From JANXLS01 sp038227045 (lineage in GTDB: Bacteria; Planctomycetota; SZUA-567; H5-PLA8): DNA of 64,000 nucleotides. Numbering within the stretch: position 1 is the first letter of the stretch; each line of letters opens with the position of its first letter. The stretch lies in assembly GCA_038227045.1 (NCBI GenBank), contig JBBRQD010000001.1:148511-212510 (forward strand), read 5' to 3'. Positions 8,767 to 18,007 of this stretch are shown piece by piece. The position numbers were made by a program, and so were the translations under genes. Below the pieces are notes generated by a model, which had not been told where the DNA came from, did no database searches, and worked only from the letters and a program-made list of their open reading frames with translations.

Positions 8767-9588
8767 TCAGTAACTATTGCGGAGATCCACGCCCGTTCGA
8801 AGTTCCATGCCGACCTGGAATCGTTCGATGCTCAGCGCCCGGCCCGTGACATCGTCGATTTTGATGGCGACGCCGCAGGCCTTGATATCGTTTTCCGCAA
8901 CTTCAAACCGTGCCGGCATGGACGTGCGCAGCTTTTTCAGGACCGCGAATTTGTCGCGCCCCAGCACCGAATCGTACGGTCCTGTCATGCCCAGATCGGA
9001 GATGTACGCGGTACCACCGGGCAGGATGCGCTCGTCGGCGGTCTGTACATGCGTGTGCGTCCCGACGACGGCCGAGACTTTTCCGTCAAGATGCCAGCCC
9101 AGCGCGATCTTTTCGCTCGTCGCTTCGGCGTGCATGTCCACCAGGATGATCTTGGACTGCTGCGAGGCGGTCTGCACGATTTCGTCCGCCAATTCGAACG
9201 GACAGCGCAACGGCTCCATGAATACGCGCCCCATTAAATTCATCACGACGATGCGCGTGCCGGCTTTGGTGGTGTAAAGCCCCCATCCTTTTCCATCGGC
9301 GGATTTCGGATAGTTCGCCGGACGCAGCACCGGCACTTCGTGGATGATCAACGGGTATTCGCGGTTGCGGAAAATGTGGTCGCCGGTGGTGATTACGTTC
9401 GCCCCGCAACTCATGATTTTCGTGTATGTCGCCGGTGTCAAGCCGGAACCAGCGGAGGCGTTCTCGCCATTGACGACGATAAAATCGGGCTTGTATTTTT
9501 CCTGCAAAATCGGAACGGCGTTCGCCAAACCGTCCCGCCCGGGACGGCCCACTACGTCGCCGAAGAATAAAACAGTCACGGTAGCCAA
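8767..9588 (-). CDS. YmdB-family metallophosphoesterase (TIGR00282)
   Basis: 273 aa, the family length. Dinuclear-metal phosphoesterase; characterised relatives hydrolyse 2',3'-cyclic nucleotides and affect RNA turnover or biofilm decisions. Visible motifs: FFGDVVGRPGRDGL at residues 8-21, VVNGENASAG near 38-47, ITTGDHIFRNRE near 66, VDMHAEATSEK (metal-binding His) and VVGTHTHVQTAD. The order GD, NGEN, GDH, HAE, GTHTHV matches the family completely. It is upstream of xseA on the same strand with a 25-bp gap, so the two are likely an operon; ymdB-type genes often sit near DNA or RNA metabolism genes. The start has only a weak ribosome-binding site. Confidence 0.9.
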   Translation of the reverse strand: MATVTVLFFGDVVGRPGRDGLANAVPILQEKYKPDFIVVNGENASAGSGLTPATYTKIMSCGANVITTGDHIFRNREYPLIIHEVPVLRPANYPKSADGKGWGLYTTKAGTRIVVMNLMGRVFMEPLRCPFELADEIVQTASQQSKIILVDMHAEATSEKIALGWHLDGKVSAVVGTHTHVQTADERILPGGTAYISDLGMTGPYDSVLGRDKFAVLKKLRTSMPARFEVAENDIKACGVAIKIDDVTGRALSIERFQVGMELRTGVDLRNSY

Positions 9589-9726
9589 ATAGAAACTCGA
9601 GTTCTAAGAAGCGCTTCTGGCGCTCACGAGAGATAATACGGGCAGACGCAAGAAATGCAATTTTGAAAAAAGCGCGACGATGCGCGGGGTAGACATCTAT
9701 ACGCTTTTAATCTCAAGGATCCTTTC

Positions 9727-10773
9727 ATGCCCGATATGCGCACGCTGCCCGAAATTATTGAAAATCAAGAAGCGCTCGATGAAGTCTTGACTCGCCCATC
9801 GGCGGCGCTCGTTGAGTTCGTCAAAACACTGCGCGGCCCGCTGTTGATTTTGGGCGCGGGCGGCAAGATGGGCCCGACGCTGGCCGTCCAAGCCCGGCGC
9901 GCCGTCGAAGCCGCGGGGTGCGCGCTGGAAATCGTTGCGGCGAGCCGCTTCTCCGATCCAGGCGCACGCAAGTGGCTTGAAGAGCGTGGCGTCCGTACTC
10001 TTAGCGCCGATCTATTATCGCGCGACGCGCTGGCGCCTCTTCCGGACTCTGAGAATATTATTTATCTGGTGGGCCTCAAATTCGGCACCGAACAGAATCC
10101 CGCCATGACATGGGCCATGAACTCGCTGGTTCCGGCGAACGTCGCCGAACGCTACCCTCGCGCGCGGATTGTCGCGCTTTCCAGCGGCAACGTGTATCCG
10201 CTCGTACCGGTCTGTTCCGGCGGTGCCACGGAAGACCATCCGCTCACTCCATTAGGGGAGTATCCCAACGCGTGCGTCGCGCGCGAACGAATCTTCGATT
10301 ACTTCGCTCAACGCAACGGCACGCCGATTGTCACGGCGCGTTTGTCGTACGCCGTCGAACTCCGCTATGGCGTATTGCTGGACATGGCCACACGAATTTG
10401 GGCCGGCGAGGCGCTCGAAGTCAGCATGAACTCGCTCAATTGGATCTGGCAGGGCGACGCCAACGACATGATCGTGCGCATGCTCGCTCACGCCGCAAAC
10501 CCACCCCTCGCGTTGAATCTCACCGGCCCGCAACCTCTTTCCATCCGCACCGCCGCTGAGCGCTTATCCCAATTGCTGGAGAAACCCGCCCATTTCACCG
10601 GCAGCGAAGCCGACACGGCGATGCTCATCAATCCGGCACGCGCCTGCGCACTGTTGGGCGCGCCGGAGACTCAACTGGACACTGTCTTGCGGTGGATCGC
10701 ACACTGGGTAAAGCACGGCGGCCGGTCACTGGGCAAGCCAACTCATTTTGAAGTTCGCGATGGGAAATATTAA
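9727..10773 (+). CDS. NAD-dependent epimerase/dehydratase with altered catalytic motif
   Basis: 348 aa extended SDR. The Rossmann nucleotide loop is LLILGAGGKMGP (residues about 38-49), followed later by LSSGNVYPLVP where the family has its Ser/Thr. The tyrosine motif YxxxK is replaced: the matching segment is GEYPNACVARERI, giving Y-P-N-A-C, so the catalytic Lys appears to be Cys. Start ATG has AAGGATCC upstream. The next gene is a DHDPS-family protein, and this SDR plus DHDPS pairing in planctomycete-like genomes suggests a sugar-acid or amino-sugar degradation step. A strong hairpin terminator follows, so read-through to the next gene would be partial. Reaction unknown. Confidence 0.75.
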   Translation: MPDMRTLPEIIENQEALDEVLTRPSAALVEFVKTLRGPLLILGAGGKMGPTLAVQARRAVEAAGCALEIVAASRFSDPGARKWLEERGVRTLSADLLSRDALAPLPDSENIIYLVGLKFGTEQNPAMTWAMNSLVPANVAERYPRARIVALSSGNVYPLVPVCSGGATEDHPLTPLGEYPNACVARERIFDYFAQRNGTPIVTARLSYAVELRYGVLLDMATRIWAGEALEVSMNSLNWIWQGDANDMIVRMLAHAANPPLALNLTGPQPLSIRTAAERLSQLLEKPAHFTGSEADTAMLINPARACALLGAPETQLDTVLRWIAHWVKHGGRSLGKPTHFEVRDGKY

Positions 10774-10778
10774 AAACA

Positions 10779-10831
10779 GTTTCAGGTTTCAAGTCACGAA
10801 CCTGAAACTTGAAACCTGAAACCCTTTTTTA
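10779..10831 (+). terminator. Hairpin terminator after the SDR gene
   Basis: A perfect 16-bp inverted repeat (10779-10794 with 10807-10822) around a 12-nt loop, followed by CCTTTTTT. It begins 5 nt after the SDR stop codon. It has the form of an intrinsic terminator for rightward transcription. The arms carry a CAGGTTTCAAG phrase also repeated in the loop, so it may belong to a repeat family. Confidence 0.75.
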
Positions 10832-10845
10832 AGAGACATTAAAAA

Positions 10846-11919
10846 ATGAATCGATATCCGATTCCTCCGGCATGGGTGAGCGCCGCGCTTAAAGATGGGA
10901 TCGTCATCCCGGCGCACCCGCTCGCGCTGACACGAGCACGCAAGCTCGACGAGCGGAGGCAGCGTGGCCTGACGCGCTATTACCACGCCGCGGGTGCGGG
11001 CGGTGTGGCCGTCGGCGTGCACACGACTCAATTCGAAATTCGCGATCCTAAAATCGCGCTTTTCAAGCCGGTCCTCACGCTTGCGTCCGCAACTGTCGAC
11101 TCGTGCGACGCCGCAACCGGCCGCCGCACCGTAAAGATTACCGGCATCTGCGGGAAGACCAAACAAGCTGTTTCCGAAGCGCAATACGCGCGCGACATCG
11201 GCTATCACGCCGGTTTGCTTTCACTGTCGGCTTTCAAGAACGCCAGCGATTCGGAACTGATCGCACATTGCGAGCAAGTCGCGCGCGAGATGCCACTCGT
11301 CGGTTTTTATCTCCAACCGGCGGCGGGCGGGCGGCTGCTATCCTACGGATTCTGGCGGCGTTTCGCTGAAATTCCGAACGTGGCCGCGATCAAAGTCGCC
11401 GCGTTCAATCGCTACCAAACGCAGGACGTCGTGCGTGCGGTCGCGGATGCCGGGCGCGCAAACGAGATCGCGCTCTACACCGGCAACGACGATCACATCG
11501 TCTGCGACTTGCTCACCGCCTACTCCTTTAATACATCGAACGGCCCCGCGACCGTGCGCTTTGCCGGCGGATTGCTGGGACATTGGGCGTGTTGGACTTC
11601 CGGCGCGGTCGAACTGCTTCACGCGTGCAAACGCGTTCGGAGCAGCGCGGCGATCCCCTCGGAGATGTTGACGCTCGGCGAAGCCATAACGGATTGCAAC
11701 GCCGCGTTCTTCGACGCGGCAAACGGGTTCGCGGGATGCATCGCCGGAATTCATGAAGTGCTGCGACGCCAGGGCCTGCTCGAAAATCTCGTCTGCCTCA
11801 ATCCAAACGAAAAGCTCTCGCCGGGACAAGCCCGCGAGATCGACCGCGTCTATCGCGACTATCCGGAACTCTCAGACGATTCATTTATTAAGGAAAATTT
11901 GAGTAAATGGCTAAGCTGA
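10846..11919 (+). CDS. Dihydrodipicolinate synthase-family aldolase/lyase
   Basis: 357 aa, about 60 longer than a standard DHDPS. TIM-barrel enzymes of this family condense or cleave 2-keto acids through a Schiff-base lysine. The lysine is visible in AAIKVAAFNRY (about residue 182), and the barrel phrases GAGGVAVGVHTTQFE and LYTGNDDHIVC follow family order. The classical dapA HTGTTGE loop is not recognised, so true lysine biosynthesis is unlikely. The neighbours (SDR upstream, beta-helix protein overlapping downstream) point to catabolism of a sugar acid such as a uronate-derived keto acid; this is inference. Start ATG is preceded by a poor SD (AAGAGACATTAAAAA). Confidence 0.75.
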   Translation: MNRYPIPPAWVSAALKDGIVIPAHPLALTRARKLDERRQRGLTRYYHAAGAGGVAVGVHTTQFEIRDPKIALFKPVLTLASATVDSCDAATGRRTVKITGICGKTKQAVSEAQYARDIGYHAGLLSLSAFKNASDSELIAHCEQVAREMPLVGFYLQPAAGGRLLSYGFWRRFAEIPNVAAIKVAAFNRYQTQDVVRAVADAGRANEIALYTGNDDHIVCDLLTAYSFNTSNGPATVRFAGGLLGHWACWTSGAVELLHACKRVRSSAAIPSEMLTLGEAITDCNAAFFDAANGFAGCIAGIHEVLRRQGLLENLVCLNPNEKLSPGQAREIDRVYRDYPELSDDSFIKENLSKWLS

Positions 11920-13709
11920 ATCTCATATTATTAAGCGGCATTTTGATTGCATTGGCGCATCCGCTTCGTGCGGAAAACGCCTCGACGCCATTGGGCGAAC
12001 CGGTTCTGGAACCGTCCACGCTTCATTGCCTCGGCGCCTATTGGATGATCAAAGGCGACGACAACAAGAACGCTGAAATCGCGATGAGCTTTCGCAAGAA
12101 TGGCGCGGGGGAGTGGACGAAGAGCATGCCGATGTTCCGCGTCGAAAAAGGCGCGCCGGAAGGCGAGATGATGGCCGCAGGAGATAAAAAAAACCACAAG
12201 ACACTTCTGCAAATTCCACACGACGCCTGGCTCTTCGCCGGGAGCATTGTGCTGCTGGAACCGGATACGGTTTATGAACTGAAATTATCTCTGATCGATC
12301 CGGACGGCGGCGGCATCGAGAAGATTTTGAAATGCCGCACGCGCGCCGAACCGCACGAATCCGCGGATGCAAACAAGCGCTACGTCGTGCCGGGCAGCGG
12401 TGGCGGATCGGGCACCGCCGCCGATCCGTTCAAAGGACTTGCCGCCGCGCAAAAAGTCGCGCACCCAGGCGATTTGTTTCTCATTCACGCCGGCGTGTAT
12501 GAGGGCATGTATGAATTCCAACGCAGCGGCGAGCCGAATAAGCCGATCATCTGGCGCGGCTTCGGAGACGGCGAAACGGTGCTCGATGGCGGCGGCAAAG
12601 ACGACGCGCATCTTACCGGCAAGGTCGTCACCGCCACCGATGTCCACGATATTTGGTTCGAAAAGCTCACGCTCAAAAACGCCGACCGGGGAATCGTCTT
12701 GAACGGCAGCGCGCGCATCGTCGTCAGGCGCTGCCACCTCCACGGCATCCACAGCGGCATCACCGCGACGCGCAACGACAAGGACACGATCCACGATCTC
12801 TTCATCGCGGACAACATCATCGAGGGCCCGTTCAAATGGGTCACGCCCAACGATAAATTGTGGCACGAACTGTGGGAAAAATACGAATACCGCGGCATTG
12901 AAGTCAGCGGCGCGGGGCACGATGTCTGTTACAACAGCATCCGGCACTTCAAGGACGCAATGGACACCTTCCCATCGGTGCACTGCGCCGCGATCGATTT
13001 CCATCACAACGAGTGCGGCGAGTCGCTCGACGACGGCTGCGAGATGGATTTTTCCGAGCGCAACACACGCTGCTTTTTGAATCGATTCACCAATGTTTTC
13101 CAGGGCATCTCGGTACAGCCCGTCTTCGGCGGCCCCGTCTACATTTTCCGCAACGCGCTCTACAACGTATTCAAGGAGCCGTTCAAATTGCACAACACGC
13201 CGTCGGGCGCAATTATTTTTCACAACACAGTCGTCAAGCAAGGCGCACCAACATTTGTCGCGACGAGCGACAGCCCGCATCACTGCGTCTATCGCAACAA
13301 TCTCTTCATCGGAACGACCGACAACTATGCCATGGAATATACCCCGAAGATGATCGACTGCGATTTCGACTACGATGGATTCGGCGGCGGGCCTTGGAAG
13401 ATGTTCCTAAAATGGAACGATGTCCGCTACAAGACGATCGAAGAAGTCCGTGAGAAAGCCCCGGTCTACCGCCACGCTATTTTGGTCGATCCCAACACGT
13501 TCGCATCCGGCCTTGGCGTCCCCGCCAACCCGGACACACAATTTGAAAGTGCGATCGTCGATCTTAGACTGAAACAAAACTCCGCTGCAATCGATGCCGG
13601 CGAACCTCTGCCCGGATTCAACGACGGATTCACCGGCAAAGCGCCCGATCTGGGAGCGCATGAATTTGGGAGCGAATTGCCGCATTACGGGCCGCGGCCG
13701 GAAAAGTAG
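11907..13709 (+). CDS. Secreted right-handed parallel beta-helix protein
   Basis: 600 aa with a signal peptide (residues 1-22, LILLSGILIALAHPLRA). Residues about 40-140 are an Ig/FN3-like leader. From 160 on the coil periodicity of a pectate-lyase-like beta-helix appears (PGDLFLIHAGVYEG, NGSARIVVRRCHL, IEVSGAGHDVCYNSI, HHNECGESLDDGCEMDFSE). Such proteins bind or cleave polysaccharides outside the cytoplasm or in the periplasm. The start overlaps the aldolase stop by 13 nt, indicating translational coupling. Catalytic residues cannot be assigned; lyase, glycosidase or pure binding function are all possible. Confidence 0.8.
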   Translation: MAKLNLILLSGILIALAHPLRAENASTPLGEPVLEPSTLHCLGAYWMIKGDDNKNAEIAMSFRKNGAGEWTKSMPMFRVEKGAPEGEMMAAGDKKNHKTLLQIPHDAWLFAGSIVLLEPDTVYELKLSLIDPDGGGIEKILKCRTRAEPHESADANKRYVVPGSGGGSGTAADPFKGLAAAQKVAHPGDLFLIHAGVYEGMYEFQRSGEPNKPIIWRGFGDGETVLDGGGKDDAHLTGKVVTATDVHDIWFEKLTLKNADRGIVLNGSARIVVRRCHLHGIHSGITATRNDKDTIHDLFIADNIIEGPFKWVTPNDKLWHELWEKYEYRGIEVSGAGHDVCYNSIRHFKDAMDTFPSVHCAAIDFHHNECGESLDDGCEMDFSERNTRCFLNRFTNVFQGISVQPVFGGPVYIFRNALYNVFKEPFKLHNTPSGAIIFHNTVVKQGAPTFVATSDSPHHCVYRNNLFIGTTDNYAMEYTPKMIDCDFDYDGFGGGPWKMFLKWNDVRYKTIEEVREKAPVYRHAILVDPNTFASGLGVPANPDTQFESAIVDLRLKQNSAAIDAGEPLPGFNDGFTGKAPDLGAHEFGSELPHYGPRPEK

Positions 13710-13719
13710 GAGTTTCAGA

Positions 13720-14580
13720 ATGACGCTGCGCCTCATGACGCTCACCGACATTCCCGCCGCGCAGAGGCTGCGCGCGCTGGCGCAGTGGAATCAGACTGAC
13801 GCCGATTGGCGCCTCCTTCTTAAACTTGCGCCTGAAAGCTGTTTCGTTGCGGACATCGACGGGCTTGTCGCCGGGACCGCCACGGCCGTGCGTTTCGATC
13901 CCGCGCAGGGTCCGGGTTCGTTCGGCTGGATTGGAATGCTGCTGGTCGATCCCGCGCAACGCCGCGGCGGCATAGGCTCGATGTTGCTCAAACAGTGCAT
14001 CGCGTTTTTGGATCAACACGGAGTGGAAACAATCAAGCTCGATGCCACTCCGCTCGGAAAGAAAGTCTACGACACGCTCGGCTTTCGAACTGAATACACT
14101 TTGGAACGCTACGAGGGTATGGCGCAACCCTCAACATTGACGCCGGAGCCCATTGAGCCGTTGAGTACCTCCGACATGAATGAACTCAGCGCTTTCGATG
14201 CGCCGATCTTTGGTGCGCGCCGCGATGCCTTTCTCGACGCTTGGCGAAAGAACATTCCGGAGTGCGCATTCGTTGCTCGCATGGACGGTGTCATCGCAGG
14301 CTATGTGTTGGCCCGGCGCGGCGAGCGTTTTCAACACATCGGCCCGGTGGTCGGCAAGACCCCGGCGCTTTGCGAATCGCTGCTCCGCGCGGCACTGCAA
14401 CCGCTTGAAGGCCAGCCCGTCGTCGTCGATCTGCTCAACGAAAACCCGTGGACCCGGCCCATCGCCGAACGCTGCGGCCTGCGCGCGCAACGTCCGCTGA
14501 TCCGCATGTTCCGAGGCCCCAACACCGCACCAGGGCGGCCGGAGCAGGTGCTCGCAATTTGTTGCCCGGAGCTCGGGTGA
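13720..14580 (+). CDS. GNAT acetyltransferase, two-domain
   Basis: 286 aa. N-terminal GNAT domain with the acetyl-CoA pyrophosphate loop region LLVDPAQRRGGIGSMLL (residues about 75-91) and VETIKLDATPLGKKVYDTLGF at the fourth motif. A second, diverged GNAT-like half (about 150-280) contains GYVLARRGERFQHIGPVV, matching the YitH-like Acetyltransf_18 arrangement. Start ATG lies 10 nt after the beta-helix stop codon with TAGGAG overlapping that stop, so it is in the same transcript. Substrate unknown. Confidence 0.82.
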   Translation: MTLRLMTLTDIPAAQRLRALAQWNQTDADWRLLLKLAPESCFVADIDGLVAGTATAVRFDPAQGPGSFGWIGMLLVDPAQRRGGIGSMLLKQCIAFLDQHGVETIKLDATPLGKKVYDTLGFRTEYTLERYEGMAQPSTLTPEPIEPLSTSDMNELSAFDAPIFGARRDAFLDAWRKNIPECAFVARMDGVIAGYVLARRGERFQHIGPVVGKTPALCESLLRAALQPLEGQPVVVDLLNENPWTRPIAERCGLRAQRPLIRMFRGPNTAPGRPEQVLAICCPELG

Positions 14581-14696
14581 ACCCATCAAAGTTCACGCCG
14601 CCAAATCGCTCCTTGCACTCCTATCCCCCCGGCTAAACTAACGCTCAATTCGCCGTAAAAAGTGGATTGCGAATCAACCGGAGCGCTCACTCGAAA

Positions 14697-16370
14697 ATGG
14701 CCCCACAGTACATTTACATCATGGAGGATCTGCACAAATTCCATGACAAGAAAGAAGTCCTCAAAGGCATCTGGCTCAGCTTTTATCCCGGCGCAAAAAT
14801 CGGCGTGCTCGGCGGCAACGGCGCGGGCAAATCGACGCTGCTGCGCATCATGGCCGGCGTCGACAAGGAATTCGACGGCACCGCACGCCCCTATTCAAAA
14901 GCGACCATCGGCTTCGTTCAACAGGAACCGCAGCTCGACAATTCCAAAACTGTTCTCGGAAATCTCGAAGAGGCCGTCGCGGAAACCAAAGCCGTTTTGC
15001 ATCGCTACAATGAGATCAACGAAAAACTCGCCACGGAACTGAGCGAGGAGGAGATGACCGCGCTCCTCGAGGAACTCACTTCCACGCAGGAACAAATTGA
15101 CGCATGCGACGGTTTCAATCTCGACCGCCAGCTTGAAATCGCCATGGATGCGCTGCGCCTTCCGCCGCCCGATGCCGATGTGAACAAGCTCTCCGGCGGC
15201 GAAAAACGCCGCGTCGCGCTCTGCCGCACGCTGATGCTGAAACCCGATCTGCTGCTCCTCGACGAACCGACGAACCATCTGGACGCCGAGTCCGTGGCAT
15301 GGCTCGAACGCCACTTAAAGGACTATAAGGGAGCGGTCATCGCCGTGACGCACGACCGCTATTTCCTCGACAACGTGGCCGGATGGATTCTCGAACTCGA
15401 TCTCGGCAAGGGCATCCCATACGAAGGCAATTACTCTAGTTGGCTGGAACAAAAGCGTAAGCGCCTGGAGATCGAAGAGAACCAGGAGTCTTCCCGCCAG
15501 AAAGCACTCGCACGCGAACTCGAATGGGTGCGTCTGTCTCCGCGCGCGCGCGTCGCAAAAAACAAGGCCCGCATCGCCCGCTACGAAAAGCTCGCCGCCG
15601 CGGATGCGGATGTGCGCGAAGACGCCGTCGAATTGCAGATTCCAAAAGGCCCGCATTTGGGCGACAAAGTCGTCGTGATGAAGGAAGTGTCGAAAGGCTT
15701 CGGCGATAAATTGTTGATGGAGCACGTCAACATTTCGCTCCCGCCCGGCGGCATCGTCGGCGTGATCGGTCCGAACGGCGCGGGAAAAACCACGCTCTTT
15801 AAAATGATTCTCGGGAGTGAAAAACCGGACAGCGGTACAGTTGAAATCGGCAGCACCGTCGACATCTCCTACATCGACCAGAACCGCGATACACTCGATC
15901 CCGAGAAGACCGTCTACGAAGAAGTCTCCGGCGGCAGCGACTGGGTCTATTTCGGAAAGGACCGGCTCGCCGCGCGCGCGTATCTGGCGCGTTTCAACTT
16001 CCGCGGCCAGGACCAACAGAAAAAAGTCGGCATCCTGAGCGGCGGCGAACGCAACCGCGTCCAGCTCGCCAAGCTGATCAAGCGCGGCGGCAACCTGCTG
16101 CTGCTCGACGAACCGACCAACGATCTCGACGTCGAAACACTGCGCGCGCTCGAAGAAGGCCTCGAAAATTTCGCGGGCTGCGCGGTCATCATCAGCCACG
16201 ACCGCTGGTTCCTCGACCGCGTCGCCACACACATCCTCGCGTTCGAAGGCGACAGCGTCGTCCGCTTCTTCGAAGGAAACTTCCAGGCTTACGAAGCCAA
16301 GCGCCACGAGGAACTCGGCACGGACGCCGACACGCCGCACCGCGTGGTATATAAAAAGCTGGTGCATTAA
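14697..16370 (+). CDS. ettA: Energy-dependent translational throttle protein EttA (ABC-F)
   Basis: 557 aa, the expected size for EttA. Soluble twin-ATPase that binds the ribosomal E site and gates the first elongation step by ADP:ATP ratio. N-terminus MAPQYIYIMEDLHK is the family start. Two ABC cassettes are complete: Walker A GGNGAGKST near residue 40 and GPNGAGKTT near 359; signatures LSGGEKRR near 165 and LSGGERNR near 447; Walker B LLLLDEPTNHLD and LLLLDEPTNDLD. The linker (residues about 240-320) is charged, with LSPRARVAKNKARI characteristic of EttA. A longer frame from 14667 is disfavoured by homology. No operon partner is evident. Confidence 0.96.
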   Translation: MAPQYIYIMEDLHKFHDKKEVLKGIWLSFYPGAKIGVLGGNGAGKSTLLRIMAGVDKEFDGTARPYSKATIGFVQQEPQLDNSKTVLGNLEEAVAETKAVLHRYNEINEKLATELSEEEMTALLEELTSTQEQIDACDGFNLDRQLEIAMDALRLPPPDADVNKLSGGEKRRVALCRTLMLKPDLLLLDEPTNHLDAESVAWLERHLKDYKGAVIAVTHDRYFLDNVAGWILELDLGKGIPYEGNYSSWLEQKRKRLEIEENQESSRQKALARELEWVRLSPRARVAKNKARIARYEKLAAADADVREDAVELQIPKGPHLGDKVVVMKEVSKGFGDKLLMEHVNISLPPGGIVGVIGPNGAGKTTLFKMILGSEKPDSGTVEIGSTVDISYIDQNRDTLDPEKTVYEEVSGGSDWVYFGKDRLAARAYLARFNFRGQDQQKKVGILSGGERNRVQLAKLIKRGGNLLLLDEPTNDLDVETLRALEEGLENFAGCAVIISHDRWFLDRVATHILAFEGDSVVRFFEGNFQAYEAKRHEELGTDADTPHRVVYKKLVH

Positions 16371-16376
16371 CGCGTT

Positions 16377-16450
16377 CACCACAGAATCACGGAGAACACG
16401 GAGATGGAATTAAGCCGGATTTTCATTCTGTTCTCTGTGACTCTGTGGTG
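16377..16450. repeat. Palindromic CACRGAG-type repeat after ettA
   Basis: Arms 16377-16398 and 16429-16450 are complementary at 20 of 22 positions, with a 30-nt middle. It starts 6 nt after the ettA stop codon. The arms contain the phrase CACGGAGAACA, related to the 17876-18002 palindrome and to the 30-nt purine-rich repeats at 47003, 54744, 57925 and 58955. It could form a strong RNA hairpin at the 3' end of the ettA message. Confidence 0.75.
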
Positions 16451-16471
16451 CAAAAGCGGTGGAGAAGTAGT

Positions 16472-17869
16472 ATGACGCGAGAGCCTGAAATCGAGCGCGT
16501 AGCCATCCATATCGCTGCCGCGCTGTGTGCAATTCTATTCGTTTTCGCCTCAGCGCCTATTTGCCGCTGCGAAGAAGCGCCGGACGATCGCAAGTTGCTC
16601 GACGCGCTGCGCTCCGACGACTTCGACGCGCGCGATGCCGCGAAGAAAAAACTGATCGACCGAGGCGAAGCGATTCGCGGCATCATCACCGACGAACTCG
16701 CCAAAAAAGACATCGATCCGGATTACAAAGACAATCTCAAGGGCATCGCGGCAAAACTCAAAGACGCCGACGTGCTCAAGGCGTTCGATACGCCCAAGCG
16801 GATCGACCTGGATATAAAAGACGAATCGGTGAATGCAGCGCTCGAGAAACTGAAGGTTCATTTCGGATTCGAGGCGCAAGCCAAAGGCGACGCGGGGAAC
16901 AAGAAAATTACCGTGCAGTTGAAAGATGCGACCTATCTGGAATCCGTGGACGCGGTGCGCAAAGCCGCCAATCTGGCTTATGACCGCAACGAAATCATGC
17001 AGATGATGTTCCGCCGTCGCGGTAAAGCCGGGGCCGAAAGCGCGGCGGCCTTGGCGTTGCGCGAGAACGGCGACGATGCGCTGCTGCCCGCCGCCGCAAA
17101 GGGGCCGGTGCTCGCATTTTTCGAGAGCATCAACTACCACCTGTCGCGCAACATCAACTTCGGCAACGAAGGCAAAAAGAATGCGGTCGCGCAGAAGAAT
17201 TTCAGCATTCAGGGCTTTCTCATCGTCGAGCCTGAATTGCGTTGCGCGTCGATTGGGCTCACCAATATGCGTGCGATCGGCGCGAACAACGAAGCCATCG
17301 GCACGGGCACTGTATCGTTGAACAATTACTGGGGCGGCGCGGATTCGAAAGGTGGCTTCCGCATTTACAATTTCAACGCCGGGTTTTCGCCTCAGGCCGA
17401 TCCGCCCGCGACGCTGAATTGGAAGATGTCCGCGAAACTTCAGGTGCCGGTGAAAGTGACTGAAAAACGACTCGAGAATTTGATGGACCTGACAGGCAAG
17501 ACTCAAGATTTCATGGGCGGCTCGTTCACCATTGGAAAACTGGAACGCGAAGGCCGCGGCACCTGGAAACTGTCCTACACAAGCACCGGAGCGCTGATGG
17601 AAATGAGCACTGGCGGGCGCACGTCGCGGTGGAACAATGGCGGCGAAACCCTGGCGGCCGGCAATCCCGATTTCGCGGCCGGAATGTTCATTCTGGATGC
17701 GCAAGGCAAGACGATGGACGGCGGCAGTTATAGTGGAAGCGGCGGCAACAACACGTATCACGTCGATATGGAACTGACCGCCGAGCCGCGCGCCATTCTC
17801 TTTCGAAAACCGGGCGAAACGCAAACGCGTGAATTCGAACTGGAGATTCCCAACGTCCCGGTTCCATAA
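16472..17869 (+). CDS. Secreted protein of unknown function
   Basis: 465 aa. The ATG at 16472 follows GGAGAAGTAGT, a good ribosome-binding site; the frame upstream is inside a palindromic repeat. A signal-peptide-like segment (residues 13-30, HIAAALCAILFVFASAPI) ends near ICRCEE. Residues 100-160 (PKRIDLDIKDESVNAALEKL, KKITVQLKDATYLESVDAV) resemble the STN or secretin short domain that occurs in envelope proteins. The rest is beta-rich with Gly/Asn-rich segments and no enzymatic motif I recognise. It is convergent with the giant kinase. I assign only extracytoplasmic location. Confidence 0.72.
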   Translation: MTREPEIERVAIHIAAALCAILFVFASAPICRCEEAPDDRKLLDALRSDDFDARDAAKKKLIDRGEAIRGIITDELAKKDIDPDYKDNLKGIAAKLKDADVLKAFDTPKRIDLDIKDESVNAALEKLKVHFGFEAQAKGDAGNKKITVQLKDATYLESVDAVRKAANLAYDRNEIMQMMFRRRGKAGAESAAALALRENGDDALLPAAAKGPVLAFFESINYHLSRNINFGNEGKKNAVAQKNFSIQGFLIVEPELRCASIGLTNMRAIGANNEAIGTGTVSLNNYWGGADSKGGFRIYNFNAGFSPQADPPATLNWKMSAKLQVPVKVTEKRLENLMDLTGKTQDFMGGSFTIGKLEREGRGTWKLSYTSTGALMEMSTGGRTSRWNNGGETLAAGNPDFAAGMFILDAQGKTMDGGSYSGSGGNNTYHVDMELTAEPRAILFRKPGETQTREFELEIPNVPVP

Positions 17870-17875
17870 AACTTA

Positions 17876-18002
17876 TTCACCGCGGAGCACACAGAGGTTC
17901 GCAAAGGACAGCAAGGAAGAGGAAGGGGATTATTTTTACCGCCTTTTTCCTCTTCGTTTTCCTTTGCGAACCTCTGCGTACTCTGCGTACTCTGCGGTGA
18001 AA
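17876..18002. repeat. Long palindromic repeat between convergent genes
   Basis: TTCACCGCGGAG at the left pairs with CTCTGCGGTGAA at the right; inside, GAGGTTCGCAAAGGA pairs with TCCTTTGCGAACCTC and AGGAAGAGGAA with TTCCTCTT. It fills the whole gap between the stop codons of the secreted protein (6 nt away) and the TPR kinase (5 nt away). It is likely a bidirectional transcript end. It belongs to the purine-rich GCAGAG/GGAG repeat group. Confidence 0.75.
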
Positions 18003-18007
18003 AACAG

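Noticed and set aside
12285..13283. 332-aa antisense frame opposite the beta-helix gene
   Set aside because: No family or start signal, and the sense strand has signal peptide and helix periodicity.
15315..16382. 355-aa antisense frame opposite ettA
   Set aside because: Pure shadow; the ettA Walker and signature motifs are all in place on the + strand.
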